Below the pieces are notes generated by a model. That model had not been told where the DNA came from, searched no databases, and worked only from the letters and a program-made list of their open reading frames with translations. The translations under genes were made by a program, and so were the position numbers. A DNA stretch of 64,000 nucleotides from Sungkyunkwania multivorans (GTDB taxonomy: Bacteria > Bacteroidota > Bacteroidia > Flavobacteriales > Flavobacteriaceae): NCBI RefSeq assembly GCF_042675645.1, contig NZ_JBHTJH010000001.1, positions 1 to 64,000 of the forward strand. The letters are read 5' to 3'. Every line of letters starts with the position of its first letter. The stretch's first letter is position 1. Below, piece after piece: positions 8,048 through 16,900 of this stretch.

Positions 8048-8176
8048 CAATGTATAACCGCAATTACGGCGGATTCGACTACGTCCGAATCCACTCGGAA
8101 TTGCGAGCATCAGTGCCAAACCGAAAATTAACGCATATTAACCCGTAACTGACGGTTATACGAAACCGTTACGTGC
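8040..8176 (+). repeat. attC-like site between cassettes 4 and 5
   Basis: R'' GCTTGTAAC (8040-8048), exact reverse complement of the R' at 7455-7463. Then spacer AAT, L'' GTATAACCG (8052-8060), a loop of about 90 bases with an internal ATTCGACTACGTCCGAAT hairpin, L' CGGTTATAC (8153-8161), spacer GAAACC and R' GTTACGTGC (8168-8176). It overlaps the last codons of the cassette 4 gene. Confidence 0.75.
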
Positions 8177-8543
8177 AATGCATTAACTTATAATTCTTTC
8201 GGGCAGGCCCATTGTGCATTTTCAATGATCTTCTCTCCTACCCGCCCCAATTTTGTGGGCCTCTTTGCCGTCCCTCGCCCTGGGCCATTTTTTTGGGTCG
8301 CAGCTCGCAAAAAATGGTTTGATGGTCTTTGCCCTTTTGCCAAGGCCTTACCCTTACGGAGAGCAGCCTTGCGGATAGGGCTTAGGTCCCTCCCTCCTAT
8401 CTGAAGGCGTCATTTTTTGGTCGCCGCACGATGGGCACTGGCCCTCTCGCGGTCTGATGGACGAAGCCTTGCGCGACCCTCAGCGATGAAAAAAATGGCT
8501 GGGAGTTTGGCCGCCGCTCACTTGCCATGGCTTGGACCGCACA
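8177..8543 (+). other. GC-rich cassette 5 body without a gene
   Basis: About 370 bases bounded by attC-like sites, clearly richer in G and C than the genes around it. I find no credible open reading frame on either strand; the longest on the minus strand is only about 40 codons. The stretch repeats a theme of CATTTTTT followed by GGTCGC or GG (about 8285, 8411, 8490). It may encode a structured RNA, carry a promoter or be a decayed gene from a donor with different base composition. Confidence 0.5.
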
Positions 8544-8685
8544 GCACCTAACAAGGTGTATGATCCATTGGCTATAGCCTGTTCCTTTCCTGAAAATTCC
8601 TGCGGAATTTTCACAGGTTCACGATTGTTTGCTAAATTGAATGCCGAATCGCCGCAACAGGATCATACACGCGGCCGTTGTGCGT
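8544..8685 (+). repeat. attC-like site between cassettes 5 and 6
   Basis: R'' GCACCTAAC (8544-8552) matches the complement of the R' at 8168-8176 at eight of nine positions. Then spacer AAG, L'' GTGTATGATCC (8556-8566), a 90-base inner region with the TGAAAATTCC/GGAATTTTCA hairpin shared with 1-100 and 9530-9560, L' GGATCATACAC (8660-8670), spacer GCGGCC and R' GTTGTGCGT (8677-8685). This is the best preserved of the three long sites, with an 11-bp perfect L stem. Confidence 0.8.
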
Positions 8686-8708
8686 CATACCCAAAAAAAC
8701 CAAAAAAG

Positions 8709-9479
8709 TTGACTGAAGAAATAAAAACAGAGTTAAAACGAATTGAAAAAGAAAAGGAAATTCAAATTCTCTATGCAGTTGAATCTGGAAGTAGAGCTTG
8801 GGGATTTGCCTCTACTGACAGTGATTGGGATGTGAGATTCTTATATATCGAAAATCCGAATTGGTATTTATCCATTGATGACAAAAAGGATAATATGGAA
8901 GTAATGTTGCCAAATGATTTAGATTTTGCAGGTTGGGAATTAAGAAAAACTTTAAAATTATTTAGAAAGTCAAATCCACCTTTGTTAGAATGGTTGCGAA
9001 GTCCTTTTATCTATTTAGAACAATATTCGACAGCGGAAAAAATGCGTGAATTGACCAAATATTATTTTAATCCAAAGTCTTGTACTTATCACTATTTGCA
9101 TATGGCAAAGGGAAATTATCGAGACTATTTACAAACTGATTTAGTAAGAGTTAAAAAATACTTTTATGTTTTGAGACCAATATTAGCTTGTAAATGGATT
9201 GAATCTATGGGAACAATGGCACCAATGGAGTTTGAAAAACTTGTAAATACTCAAGTTGAGAATCCTGAATTGAAAAAAGAAATTGAGAATTTATTGGAGC
9301 GAAAAAAATCAGGAGAGGAACTTGACAAAGAACCTCGAATTGAGATAATTAATGAATTTGTTGAAAAGCAAATTGGACATTTTGAAAATAAAGTAAAAGA
9401 TTATAATAAAAATTTCAAACCAGAAACTGAAAAGCTTGACAAGCTATTTAGAGAAACATTAAATGAGGTTTGGAAATAA
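8709..9479 (+). CDS. Nucleotidyltransferase-like protein (YcgL/COG3541 type), cassette 6
   Basis: A 256-residue protein with the nucleotidyltransferase signature ESGSRAWGFASTDSDWDVR: the GS pair and the two carboxylates of DSDWD bind metal and nucleotide. The rest is helical, as in the predicted nucleotidyltransferase family COG3541. The open frame extends up to an ATG at 8532, but those 59 codons run through the attC-like site at 8544-8685 and into the previous cassette. The TTG at 8709, 24 bases after the R' box and directly before TEEIKTELKRIE, is the better start. The substrate is unknown; MNT-like enzymes can act as antitoxins by AMP transfer, but no HEPN partner is visible. Confidence 0.8.
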   Translation: MTEEIKTELKRIEKEKEIQILYAVESGSRAWGFASTDSDWDVRFLYIENPNWYLSIDDKKDNMEVMLPNDLDFAGWELRKTLKLFRKSNPPLLEWLRSPFIYLEQYSTAEKMRELTKYYFNPKSCTYHYLHMAKGNYRDYLQTDLVRVKKYFYVLRPILACKWIESMGTMAPMEFEKLVNTQVENPELKKEIENLLERKKSGEELDKEPRIEIINEFVEKQIGHFENKVKDYNKNFKPETEKLDKLFRETLNEVWK

Positions 9480-9489
9480 AAAAGTACGA

Positions 9490-9626
9490 ACGCACAACAA
9501 TGGCTATAAGTAATTGCTTGTTCTCGCCTACTTCTGAAAATCCTCGCGGATTTTCTATTCGGTTTGTATTTGCTAAATGAGTTGCTGAAACAACGCAACG
9601 AAATCATACACAAATACGTTGCCATT
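9490..9626 (+). repeat. attC-like site between cassettes 6 and 7, left arm damaged
   Basis: R'' ACGCACAAC (9490-9498) is the exact reverse complement of the R' at 8677-8685. The spacer AAT and the inner region (TGAAAATCCTC/GCGGATTTTC hairpin, TTTGCTAAAT) are homologous to the site at 8544, but the bases corresponding to GTGTATGATCC are missing, so L'' no longer pairs with L' (ATCATACAC, ending at 9611). The spacer AAATAC and R' GTTGCCATT (9618-9626) are intact. Confidence 0.65.
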
Positions 9627-9634
9627 AATAGGAA

Positions 9635-10171
9635 ATGACTATAAACTATCAACTTACAGATTCGGATTTTTTAGAATATCAGCTTTATACTTCTTCAAAA
9701 TCTAAATTAGATAAAAAGAGACGATTTCGCTCTCGAATAATTATTCCGATAATTTACTTGGTACTCGGACTATTTTTCGCAAACCAAAGCGGAAAATTCG
9801 GAATTGGAATCGCATTCCTAGTATTTGGAATTTTTTGGTTTGTATTCTATCCATTGTATTCCAAATGGAGATACAAAAACCATTTTAAGAAACACGTTGA
9901 GGAAAATTATAAGAATCGGATAAATAAACCTGTGGAAATTCACTTTGACGAAAATTCTGTGAATGCCAAAGATTTTACATCTGAAAGCAAAATAAACGGA
10001 ACTGAACTCAAAGAACTGATAGAAACTAAAGACCATTTCTTTATAAAACTAACAACTGATTTATCTCTGATTGTCCCAAAACACTCAATTGGAAATCAAT
10101 TGGAATTTAAAAAACGAGTGACCGAACTAGGAGCTCAATATGTTGACGAACTAAACTGGAAATGGAAATAA
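9635..10171 (+). CDS. YcxB-like membrane protein, cassette 7
   Basis: A 178-residue protein with two membrane segments (about residues 35-50 and 54-72: IIPIIYLVLGLFF and IGIAFLVFGIFWFVFY) followed by a soluble domain. The second half (KINGTELKELIETKDHFFIKL, LSLIVPKHSI) matches the YcxB-like domain known from small membrane proteins in many bacteria; its function is not known. The ATG lies eight bases after the R' box and the stop eight bases before the R'' box of the terminal site. Confidence 0.75.
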   Translation: MTINYQLTDSDFLEYQLYTSSKSKLDKKRRFRSRIIIPIIYLVLGLFFANQSGKFGIGIAFLVFGIFWFVFYPLYSKWRYKNHFKKHVEENYKNRINKPVEIHFDENSVNAKDFTSESKINGTELKELIETKDHFFIKLTTDLSLIVPKHSIGNQLEFKKRVTELGAQYVDELNWKWK

Positions 10172-10179
10172 AAAGTACC

Positions 10180-10209
10180 AATGGCAACAACGGTAACTGT
10201 TGCACAAGC
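10180..10209 (+). repeat. Collapsed attC-like site closing cassette 7
   Basis: R'' AATGGCAAC (10180-10188) is the exact reverse complement of the R' at 9618-9626. After the spacer AAC only GGTAACT remains before a new R' box GTTGCACAAGC (10199-10209); the loop and L' arm are gone. No complement of this last R' is found before the tRNA fragment, so the array ends here. Confidence 0.6.
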
Positions 10210-10364
10210 CTCTAAACGATGAAAAACCCAAGCCATTTAGTGAGCTTTAAAGGTATTTAGTATGTCAAATGCGCTTTTGCTACTTGAATTTTAGGCTTGC
10301 TTAAAAATGGTCATAGGCAGTGAAGCCCTCACATGTGCTTCAATCGGCGTGTTAGAAAACCAAT

Positions 10365-10386
10365 AATTGTACGAAAATTGTACGAA
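10365..10386 (+). repeat. Tandem 11-bp repeat, candidate integrase arm sites
   Basis: AATTGTACGAA occurs twice head to tail (10365-10375, 10376-10386) about 60 bases before the tRNA-Arg fragment. Short tandem repeats containing GTAC are common next to the attachment sites of Bacteroidota tyrosine-recombinase elements, where they serve as arm-type binding sites. That role is inferred from position. Confidence 0.45.
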
Positions 10387-10445
10387 GCTAACTAAATGAA
10401 TTATATAAATCCCTTCTAACACGGATATCACAGGTCTATAACACG

Positions 10446-10492
10446 TTAGATTACGGCTCAGAAGGTTGCAGGTTTGAATCCTGCCGAGGTCA
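10446..10492 (+). pseudogene. 3' half of tRNA-Arg(ACG), probable attachment-site scar
   Basis: The sequence reads as the 3' half of a tRNA. It has an anticodon stem 5' strand TTAGA with one mismatch, loop TTACGGC with anticodon ACG at 10453-10455, stem TCAGA, variable AGGTT, T arm GCAGG-TTTGAAT-CCTGC and 3' acceptor CGAGGTC with discriminator A. The 5' acceptor GACCTCG, D arm and most of the 5' half are absent upstream. Such half-tRNAs are left at one end when an element integrates into a tRNA gene. The orientation implies that the element lies to the left and the intact tRNA beyond the window start. Confidence 0.7.
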
Positions 10493-10502
10493 CTTAAAGC
10501 GC

Positions 10503-10529
10503 AAACCCTGTATGAAAATGCAGGGTTTT
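10503..10529 (+). terminator. Rho-independent terminator after the tRNA fragment
   Basis: AAACCCTG (10503-10510), a ten-base loop, then CAGGGTTTT (10521-10529). This is a typical tRNA terminator and was probably carried with the tRNA 3' end. Confidence 0.65.
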
Positions 10530-10670
10530 GTATTTTCTGCGAGCGTTGAAAGCTTTGCTTTCATAAGTGAGCAGGGAATACAAAACTGTAGCGCCTTAGC
10601 GGTACAAGTTTGCATTTTCAGAAAGGAGCTCAAAGGAAAACCGAAGGTAATCCTGGCTATGGCAGGCAGG

Positions 10671-10688
10671 CCTGCCGAGGTCACTTAA
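10671..10688 (+). repeat. Second copy of the tRNA-Arg 3' end (18-bp direct repeat)
   Basis: CCTGCCGAGGTCACTTAA at 10671-10688 repeats 10480-10497 exactly. It covers the 3' strand of the T stem, the acceptor and the first downstream bases. It suggests a second, smaller insertion scar or an older attachment event at the same tRNA. Confidence 0.6.
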
Positions 10689-10695
10689 GAATGAA

Positions 10696-10717
10696 AAGCT
10701 CGCCACAAGGCGGGCTT
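10696..10717 (+). terminator. Hairpin terminator after second tRNA-end copy
   Basis: AAGCTCGCC (10696-10704), loop ACAA, GGCGGGCTT (10709-10717), followed by a T-rich run TGTTTGTTT. Confidence 0.6.
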
Positions 10718-11004
10718 GTTTGTTTGAACAATATCACTGCTTGCCTGGAATCGAAGTAAAAACAAAGAAGCCGCCAAATCAAAGATTTGGAGCTTTTCAT
10801 TTGGACCACAAAGCTCATACCATAATTTGCCCTTTGCAAGTAAAAATTTATTCATTTTAGATTAGTTTCGACATAAAGAAGCCATACTGGCATCAAAAAT
10901 TCATAAAAGCACTTTTTATCTTCCCGATCTTGCTAATTTTTGTTTTAACTTAACAAGGTCTTTTAATAAATCTAAATATTAAAGATTCACAAAATCAATC
11001 TTTA
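10718..11004 (+). other. Intergenic region before the first sugar locus
   Basis: About 290 bases without a gene that I can support. Two AT-rich inverted stretches (AAATCAAAGATTT near 10776) are present. The promoter of the LuxR-type sensor should lie near 10930-10990, but I cannot fix a clear -33/-7 pair. Confidence 0.4.
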
Positions 11005-13755
11005 ATGAAATTCAAGATCACACTCTTTTTTATACTGTCTTTTGCATTGTGTCTTGGGCAAAAATTCATTCCACAGATCGATAATTTTGATTTTGGTGAA
11101 AATCAAAATTGGGGTGTAGATGTAGGACACAATGGACTGCTATTTCTCGCTAATAATAAGGGGCTCACAGTATATAATGGCCAAAAATGGGATTTATTCG
11201 AATTGCCAAAGAAAACTATTACGAGATCCGTTTTTGTAGATAATGAAAGGATATATACAGGGTCCTATGAAGAGTTTGGTTACTGGGAGAAAGACTCAAA
11301 AGGTAACTTCAAATATTACTCTCTTAGCGCACTCTTTAAGAACTCGGAAAATATTGATAGTGAGGAATTTTGGCAGATTCTAAAGTTTCAAGGTAATATC
11401 TTTTTCCGATCCTTTGGTGGTTTGTATAAATATGATGGAGAAACTATCTCAAAAATAGACAACAGCGAAGGTGTTTCTGCCATGACCTTCTATAATAATG
11501 AACTGCTTGTCGCAACACCCACTAATGGTATGCAAATGTTGAAAAATGACCATTTGGTTTCATTTTATAGGATAAGAGCAAGTACCTACAAAAACATAAA
11601 GTGTTTGGCCTCATATAGAGGTAGGCTTTTTTTATATGACAATGTCAAAGGTGGTTTCCTTTTCGATGGAAGAATATTTTCGAAAATTGAAGAAGGCATA
11701 AATAGTACCTTAAAGGAAAATGTTATCAATAATGCGGTTTTCGTAAACAAAGAGAAGCTTGCGCTAGGAAGTATAAAAAACGGCATTTTAATTTATGACA
11801 TTAAGGAAAAGACATTGTCCAGTCTAAATAAAAAAATAGGGCTCAACAACAATACCGTCTTAGGACTGGATCATGACAACGGGAATCTATGGGCAGCACT
11901 CGACAATGGTATTAGCAAGATCAATCTAAAAAGCTCTTACAGGTATTATTTTGACCTTAATGGCGACTTAGGTACCGTTTACGATATACAATATTTTAAT
12001 GGAAATTATTATTTAGCGAGCAATACCGGCATTTATACCTTCAATGATGATCAACTGGTTCTTATCGAAAATTCCGAGGGCCATACGTGGAATCTTTCAA
12101 TCATTGACAATAAAATATACTGTGGGCATAATGAAGGCATATACCGGATTGAAAATAACAAAATGGCGCCAGTGGCACTAACTTATGGCGGTGTCTATGG
12201 TTTTACTAAAATACCCTACCAAGATAATAGTTATTTGCAAGGCACTTATTCCGGCATAAGCTTAATGAATTTTAAGAATGGAGAAATAATTGTTTCAAAA
12301 ATTCAGGGCATAGACGTTCCAATAAACAAGATCATTTTTGAAAGCGATAGAAAAATTTGGGCCACCCACCAATACAAGGGTCTCTTTAGGTTAACATTAG
12401 ATGAAAATTATCAGAGGATAACCGATATTGAAACATTTACCAGCGATATTAATATTGATGAGTATAAAACTGGGATATATAAAATTGGCGATGAACTCCT
12501 TTTTTATAACTCAAACAAATGGTTCAAACTTGGTGACCCAAATACTTCAGGCAGCAGATTCATCGAAATTAAAAAACTTAGAGGCCTGAGTTGTATCGGT
12601 GTTGAAGAGGATGGTGCTTGGTTTCTTGATAGTAAAGAAAAAAGCACCTTGTTATTCTTGAACAATTCATTTGAACTACGGACGAAACTAGTAGATTTTG
12701 AGATCTCAAAGTATTTTGTCTCAAACTATGAAAAGATCATTGTTGAAAATGATTCGATAAGGCTACTGAATCTCAACGAGGGATTCGCAAAGTTCAATGT
12801 GAACTCAATCGTTAAGGAAACGGTTTCTGAACCGTTCATAGATAAGATCTATTCTTCGAAAAATAGTTTTTCAACCCTTAACTTCTCCAAACTTAAAATC
12901 CCCTATGAAAAGAGTAGATACTTGACTTTCGAGGTTTATACACCTTACCTGCTCGAAAACAAAATGGAGTATGTCTTGTCTGGCGAGACGTATCAGAATC
13001 AGGCCATTGAAAATGGTCAATTCACTTTACAAAATCTCGATCACGGTAATTACAACTTAGATATATACAATGGGTCCTCTAACAAGGCCGATCTAAACAA
13101 TGAAAATGGTTCTGGTAAAACCAGTCTGTCCTTTGAAGTTTTACCGCCTTGGTATTATTCAAAGCTAGCGTATGTAACGTACTTTTTGCTCATCCTGTTG
13201 ATGGTCTATCTTGTTTATCGGAGAAATCGATTAAAACTTCAAAAAGAGCAAATGTTATTAAAGCAAAAGTATGCTCGTGAAGTAAAAGAAAAAATTCACA
13301 CACTCGAAAAAGCAAATCTAAAGAACCAAATAGAGGATAAAACCAAAGAACTTACCAATTCTGCAAGGTCCGTCATCAAAAAAAATGAAGCGATCATCTT
13401 ATTGAGGAATGAATTAAGCCGATTGAGAGAGCATTCTCCCGATAACAACAGGACCAATAAAGTATTGAGGTCTTCTAAAGAGTATATAAATATCAAGAAT
13501 GACTGGCAACAATTTGAAAAGAACTTTAAATCGATCAATAAGGACTTCTTTGCGAATTTAGTTAAACGCCACCCTAAAATGACCACGAGAGATTTGAAGC
13601 TCTGTGCGTATATAAAAACTGGCTTAACATCAAAAGAAATCGCTCCTTTGATGGGCATCTCTAAAAGAGGAGTAGAATTACACCGCTATCGCGTTAGAAA
13701 AAAACTAAACGTTGACAAGAGTGAGAATTTCAATGATTTTCTCAAAAATTTTTAA
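11005..13755 (+). CDS. Propeller-domain sensor with LuxR-type HTH (PUL regulator)
   Basis: A 916-residue one-component membrane regulator. The order is a signal peptide (residues 1-18, ending CLGQ), a periplasmic two-component-regulator propeller and triple-tyrosine (Y_Y_Y) module to about 715, one membrane segment (about 718-738, YVTYFLLILLMVYLVYRR), a cytosolic coiled coil (about 740-840) and a C-terminal LuxR-type HTH (TTRDLKLCAYIKTGLTSKEI, then RGVELHRYRVRKKL, about 858-903). There is no kinase or receiver. Proteins of this type bind an oligosaccharide outside and activate the neighbouring susC operon. It stands 200 bases before SusC, on the same strand. Confidence 0.85.
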   Translation: MKFKITLFFILSFALCLGQKFIPQIDNFDFGENQNWGVDVGHNGLLFLANNKGLTVYNGQKWDLFELPKKTITRSVFVDNERIYTGSYEEFGYWEKDSKGNFKYYSLSALFKNSENIDSEEFWQILKFQGNIFFRSFGGLYKYDGETISKIDNSEGVSAMTFYNNELLVATPTNGMQMLKNDHLVSFYRIRASTYKNIKCLASYRGRLFLYDNVKGGFLFDGRIFSKIEEGINSTLKENVINNAVFVNKEKLALGSIKNGILIYDIKEKTLSSLNKKIGLNNNTVLGLDHDNGNLWAALDNGISKINLKSSYRYYFDLNGDLGTVYDIQYFNGNYYLASNTGIYTFNDDQLVLIENSEGHTWNLSIIDNKIYCGHNEGIYRIENNKMAPVALTYGGVYGFTKIPYQDNSYLQGTYSGISLMNFKNGEIIVSKIQGIDVPINKIIFESDRKIWATHQYKGLFRLTLDENYQRITDIETFTSDINIDEYKTGIYKIGDELLFYNSNKWFKLGDPNTSGSRFIEIKKLRGLSCIGVEEDGAWFLDSKEKSTLLFLNNSFELRTKLVDFEISKYFVSNYEKIIVENDSIRLLNLNEGFAKFNVNSIVKETVSEPFIDKIYSSKNSFSTLNFSKLKIPYEKSRYLTFEVYTPYLLENKMEYVLSGETYQNQAIENGQFTLQNLDHGNYNLDIYNGSSNKADLNNENGSGKTSLSFEVLPPWYYSKLAYVTYFLLILLMVYLVYRRNRLKLQKEQMLLKQKYAREVKEKIHTLEKANLKNQIEDKTKELTNSARSVIKKNEAIILLRNELSRLREHSPDNNRTNKVLRSSKEYINIKNDWQQFEKNFKSINKDFFANLVKRHPKMTTRDLKLCAYIKTGLTSKEIAPLMGISKRGVELHRYRVRKKLNVDKSENFNDFLKNF

Positions 13756-13926
13756 CGATATCCCAAAATAACTGTTACTTTTTTTATTTATTAACAGTTA
13801 AAACAACTCATCATTAATACATCAAACTGTTAATTTTATTCGTCATTTAAGACTAAAAGATATTGATTATCAACTATTTAGTTTTTTAAAAAAAAATTTG
13901 CGCTTTCACAATATCGTTTTCGTGCA

Positions 13927-13934
13927 TAGCTTTG
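13927..13934 (+). promoter_or_regulatory. Possible -7 element for the first susC operon
   Basis: TAGCTTTG fits TAnnTTTG and lies 57 bases before the preferred SusC start. The nearest TTTG (13897-13900) is 26 bases away, longer than the usual 19-21, so the pair is uncertain. Confidence 0.3.
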
Positions 13935-13990
13935 TCTTTGTTACATAGTCTACAATGAAATCAGGCCAATATACTTTATCAATAACCGAT

Positions 13991-16900
13991 ATGAACAAAA
14001 AATATACGCTCGTTTTTTTGCTAGCGTCTCTTGCAATAAACACCGTCTTTTCTCAAGAATTAATTTCTGGTTTGGTAACATCTAACGAGGGTACGCCAAT
14101 ACCCGGTGTCAATATCGTCATAAAAAATACCACACGGGGTACACAGACGGATTTTGATGGAAACTATTATCTAGAAGCTTCTGCTGGTGACGTTCTGGTT
14201 TTTTCATATATAGGTTTCCAAACACAAGAGGTTACCATCATTGAAGGTAAAGCAACCTATGATATAACCTTAGCGGATGATGTAAGTGAATTGGATGAAG
14301 TTGTCGTAATAGGTTATGGTACGCAGAAAAAAGAAGTGCTTACGAGTTCGGTGTCCCAAATCGGTGGAGAGGAATTAGCAGAAGAATCCGTCTTAAATGC
14401 CACCCAAGCATTACAAGGTAAGGCGTCGGGAGTACAGATCATTGCCTCTGATGCTCCAGGTCAAGCCTCAACAGTGGTCATTCGAGGTCTTGGAACGGTG
14501 CAAGGTGGTCGTGACCCTCTTTATGTGGTGGACGGAGTCCTCACCGATAACATCAATAATATCAATACCGCCGACATCAAGTCTATAAATGTATTAAAAG
14601 ATGCTGCTTCCTTAGCCATCTATGGAAACAGAGGAGCCAACGGGGTCGTAATTGTTACAACTAAAGATGGTAAACCTGGAAAGATGCAGGTCAACTTCAA
14701 TTCATACACCGGTTTAAGGAATATTCTAAGCAGGGTCAAGATGGCCAATGCTGCACAATTTGTCATATACAGTAACGAGGCGGCTTTAAGAGATCTATTA
14801 AATGATAACGATCCCTCGAACGATGATGATTTTAGCGATTTCATTCCGACGAATCAGCAGTTCAATACGAACTGGCTCGATGTGATCACGCAAACAGGAA
14901 CAATAAGAGATTATTATTTGTCTCTTTCTGGAGGGTCAGAAAAGATCAATGCTTTTTTTAGCGCTGGTTTTAACGATGAACAAGGTATACTTTTAAACAA
15001 TGATTTTAATCGGCTGACCTTAAGGAGTAACGTAGATTATCAAATAAGCGAAAAATTAGATTTTTCACACAAATTCGGTGTACAACTCGCTAGCGGTTCA
15101 CCTCAAAGCTTTGGTTTGTTCACGTCGGCATACAAGCAATCTCCCATTATTCCAGCCAGACTGGAAGATGGGACATTTGGTTCCTCTATAGAGATCAATA
15201 ACGTAGCAAACCCTTTGATCGATGCAAGCAATGAATTCAAGAGAGAAAAGAATAAATTCTTTAAGGTTCAAGGAGCATTCAAACTAGATTATAAATTGTT
15301 GGACAACTTAACGTATACCTCTCGTTTTTCCATTGAGACGGAATATGGTAGGTTTTATAGTTTTAGAAACAGATTAGGAAGGTTTCTCGCAGACAATCCC
15401 TCTAACACCGAGAGTAGTTTCGAGGGTGGAGTCGAAAATCCTGCCAGAACGCGTCTAACGGTAACTCATACCAATACGTATCGATGGTTTATTGATAATT
15501 ATTTTACCTACGATAAAACCTTCTTTGAAAAGCACGACATCAATCTCACGTTGGGTATCACCGCAGAAGAGAACCAAAATGAATTATTATCAGCGACGAG
15601 AAATAATGTACCCTTAGACACAAATTTAAACTTCAATCTGAATACGGGCGATGAAGATGACACTCAGTCAAATACAGGCGCAATAAGTGTTAAAGATAGA
15701 TTGTATTCTTATCTAGCTAGATTGAACTACGATTACGATGGTAAATATTTATTTGGCGCCTCTTTTAGACGTGATGGGTCGAGCAGGTTTCAAGAAGGAA
15801 GTCGTTTTGGGAATTTTTATGCTTTGAGCGCCGGATGGGTCTTGACCAAAGAAGAATTCTTCAAAAGCGAAATTTTTGATATCTTAAAACTACGGGCAAG
15901 TTTTGGTCAACTCGGTAACCAGAATGTTCCTTTCAATGTACTCACAGCCACTACCGGAAGCGGCGGTTTCTATGCTTTCGGACCAAATCAGGATCTACAG
16001 CAAGGGATCACCATAACGGGGACAGTTGAAGAAGACTTGTCTTGGGAGGTTACCGAAGAGACGAACGTTGGGTTAGAGTATGCCATGTTGGACAATAGAC
16101 TTACAGGCGAGATCGATTTTTACAAAAGGGTGAACACAAATGCCATCCTTCAGATCGAATTGCCAGACGTTATTGGTTTTGACCCTTTTAATTCGGCCGT
16201 AGGCGAAGTAGAGAACCGAGGTATTGAATTTTCAATAGAATGGTCGGATAAAATTGGCAAAGACTTTTCATATTTTATCGGAGGTAACTTTACTTATAAT
16301 GAAAACGAGATCACGAAGGTGACCAACCCATTTTTTGATGAGCAAATTGGAGGTTTCATCGATAATGGTCAATACACTAAGAAAATTGCTGTTGGAAGGC
16401 CGCTCGGAAGTTTCTTCCTGTATGAGGTAGAAGGCATCAATGAGGATGGCGAGCTTGTTTACAAAGACAATAACAATAACGGTATTGTGGATGAGGGCGA
16501 TAGAAGATTCTATGATTCATATTTACCAAAATTCTATGGAAGTTTAAATCTTGGACTGAATTATAAAAACTTCGATTTTAGTACTAATCTGTTCGGGAGT
16601 TTTGGAAACAGCGTGTACAACGGAAAAAAAGCCCAGCGATTCGGAAACGAAAATATTGAATTAGCCACATTCAATAATAGGTTTACATCTGGGAGGCCTA
16701 GCAACACGACGCCTAGAGCGTTCAATGATGTTCCGTTATCATCGAATTACTATTTGGAATCTGGTGATTTCATCAGGGTAAATAACATCACAATAGGCTA
16801 TACATTGCCCGAGAACGCTATAAAGTTCTTAGAAAAAGCACGGATCTACGCCTCAGCCCGTAATCCATTCATTTGGAAAAGATTCTCAGGCTTCACACCA

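Noticed and set aside
8532..8708. N-terminal extension of the nucleotidyltransferase
   Set aside because: These codons lie in the attC-like site and the previous cassette; they are the translated site and not part of the protein family.
1..10209. CRISPR array
   Set aside because: The repeats between genes are spaced 0.4-5.8 kb apart, have cassette-specific outer boxes and long inner hairpins. There are no short direct repeats with equal spacers and no cas genes.
10446..10492. Functional tRNA gene
   Set aside because: No 5' acceptor, D arm or complete anticodon stem is present, and the stem has a mismatch. Only the 3' half remains.
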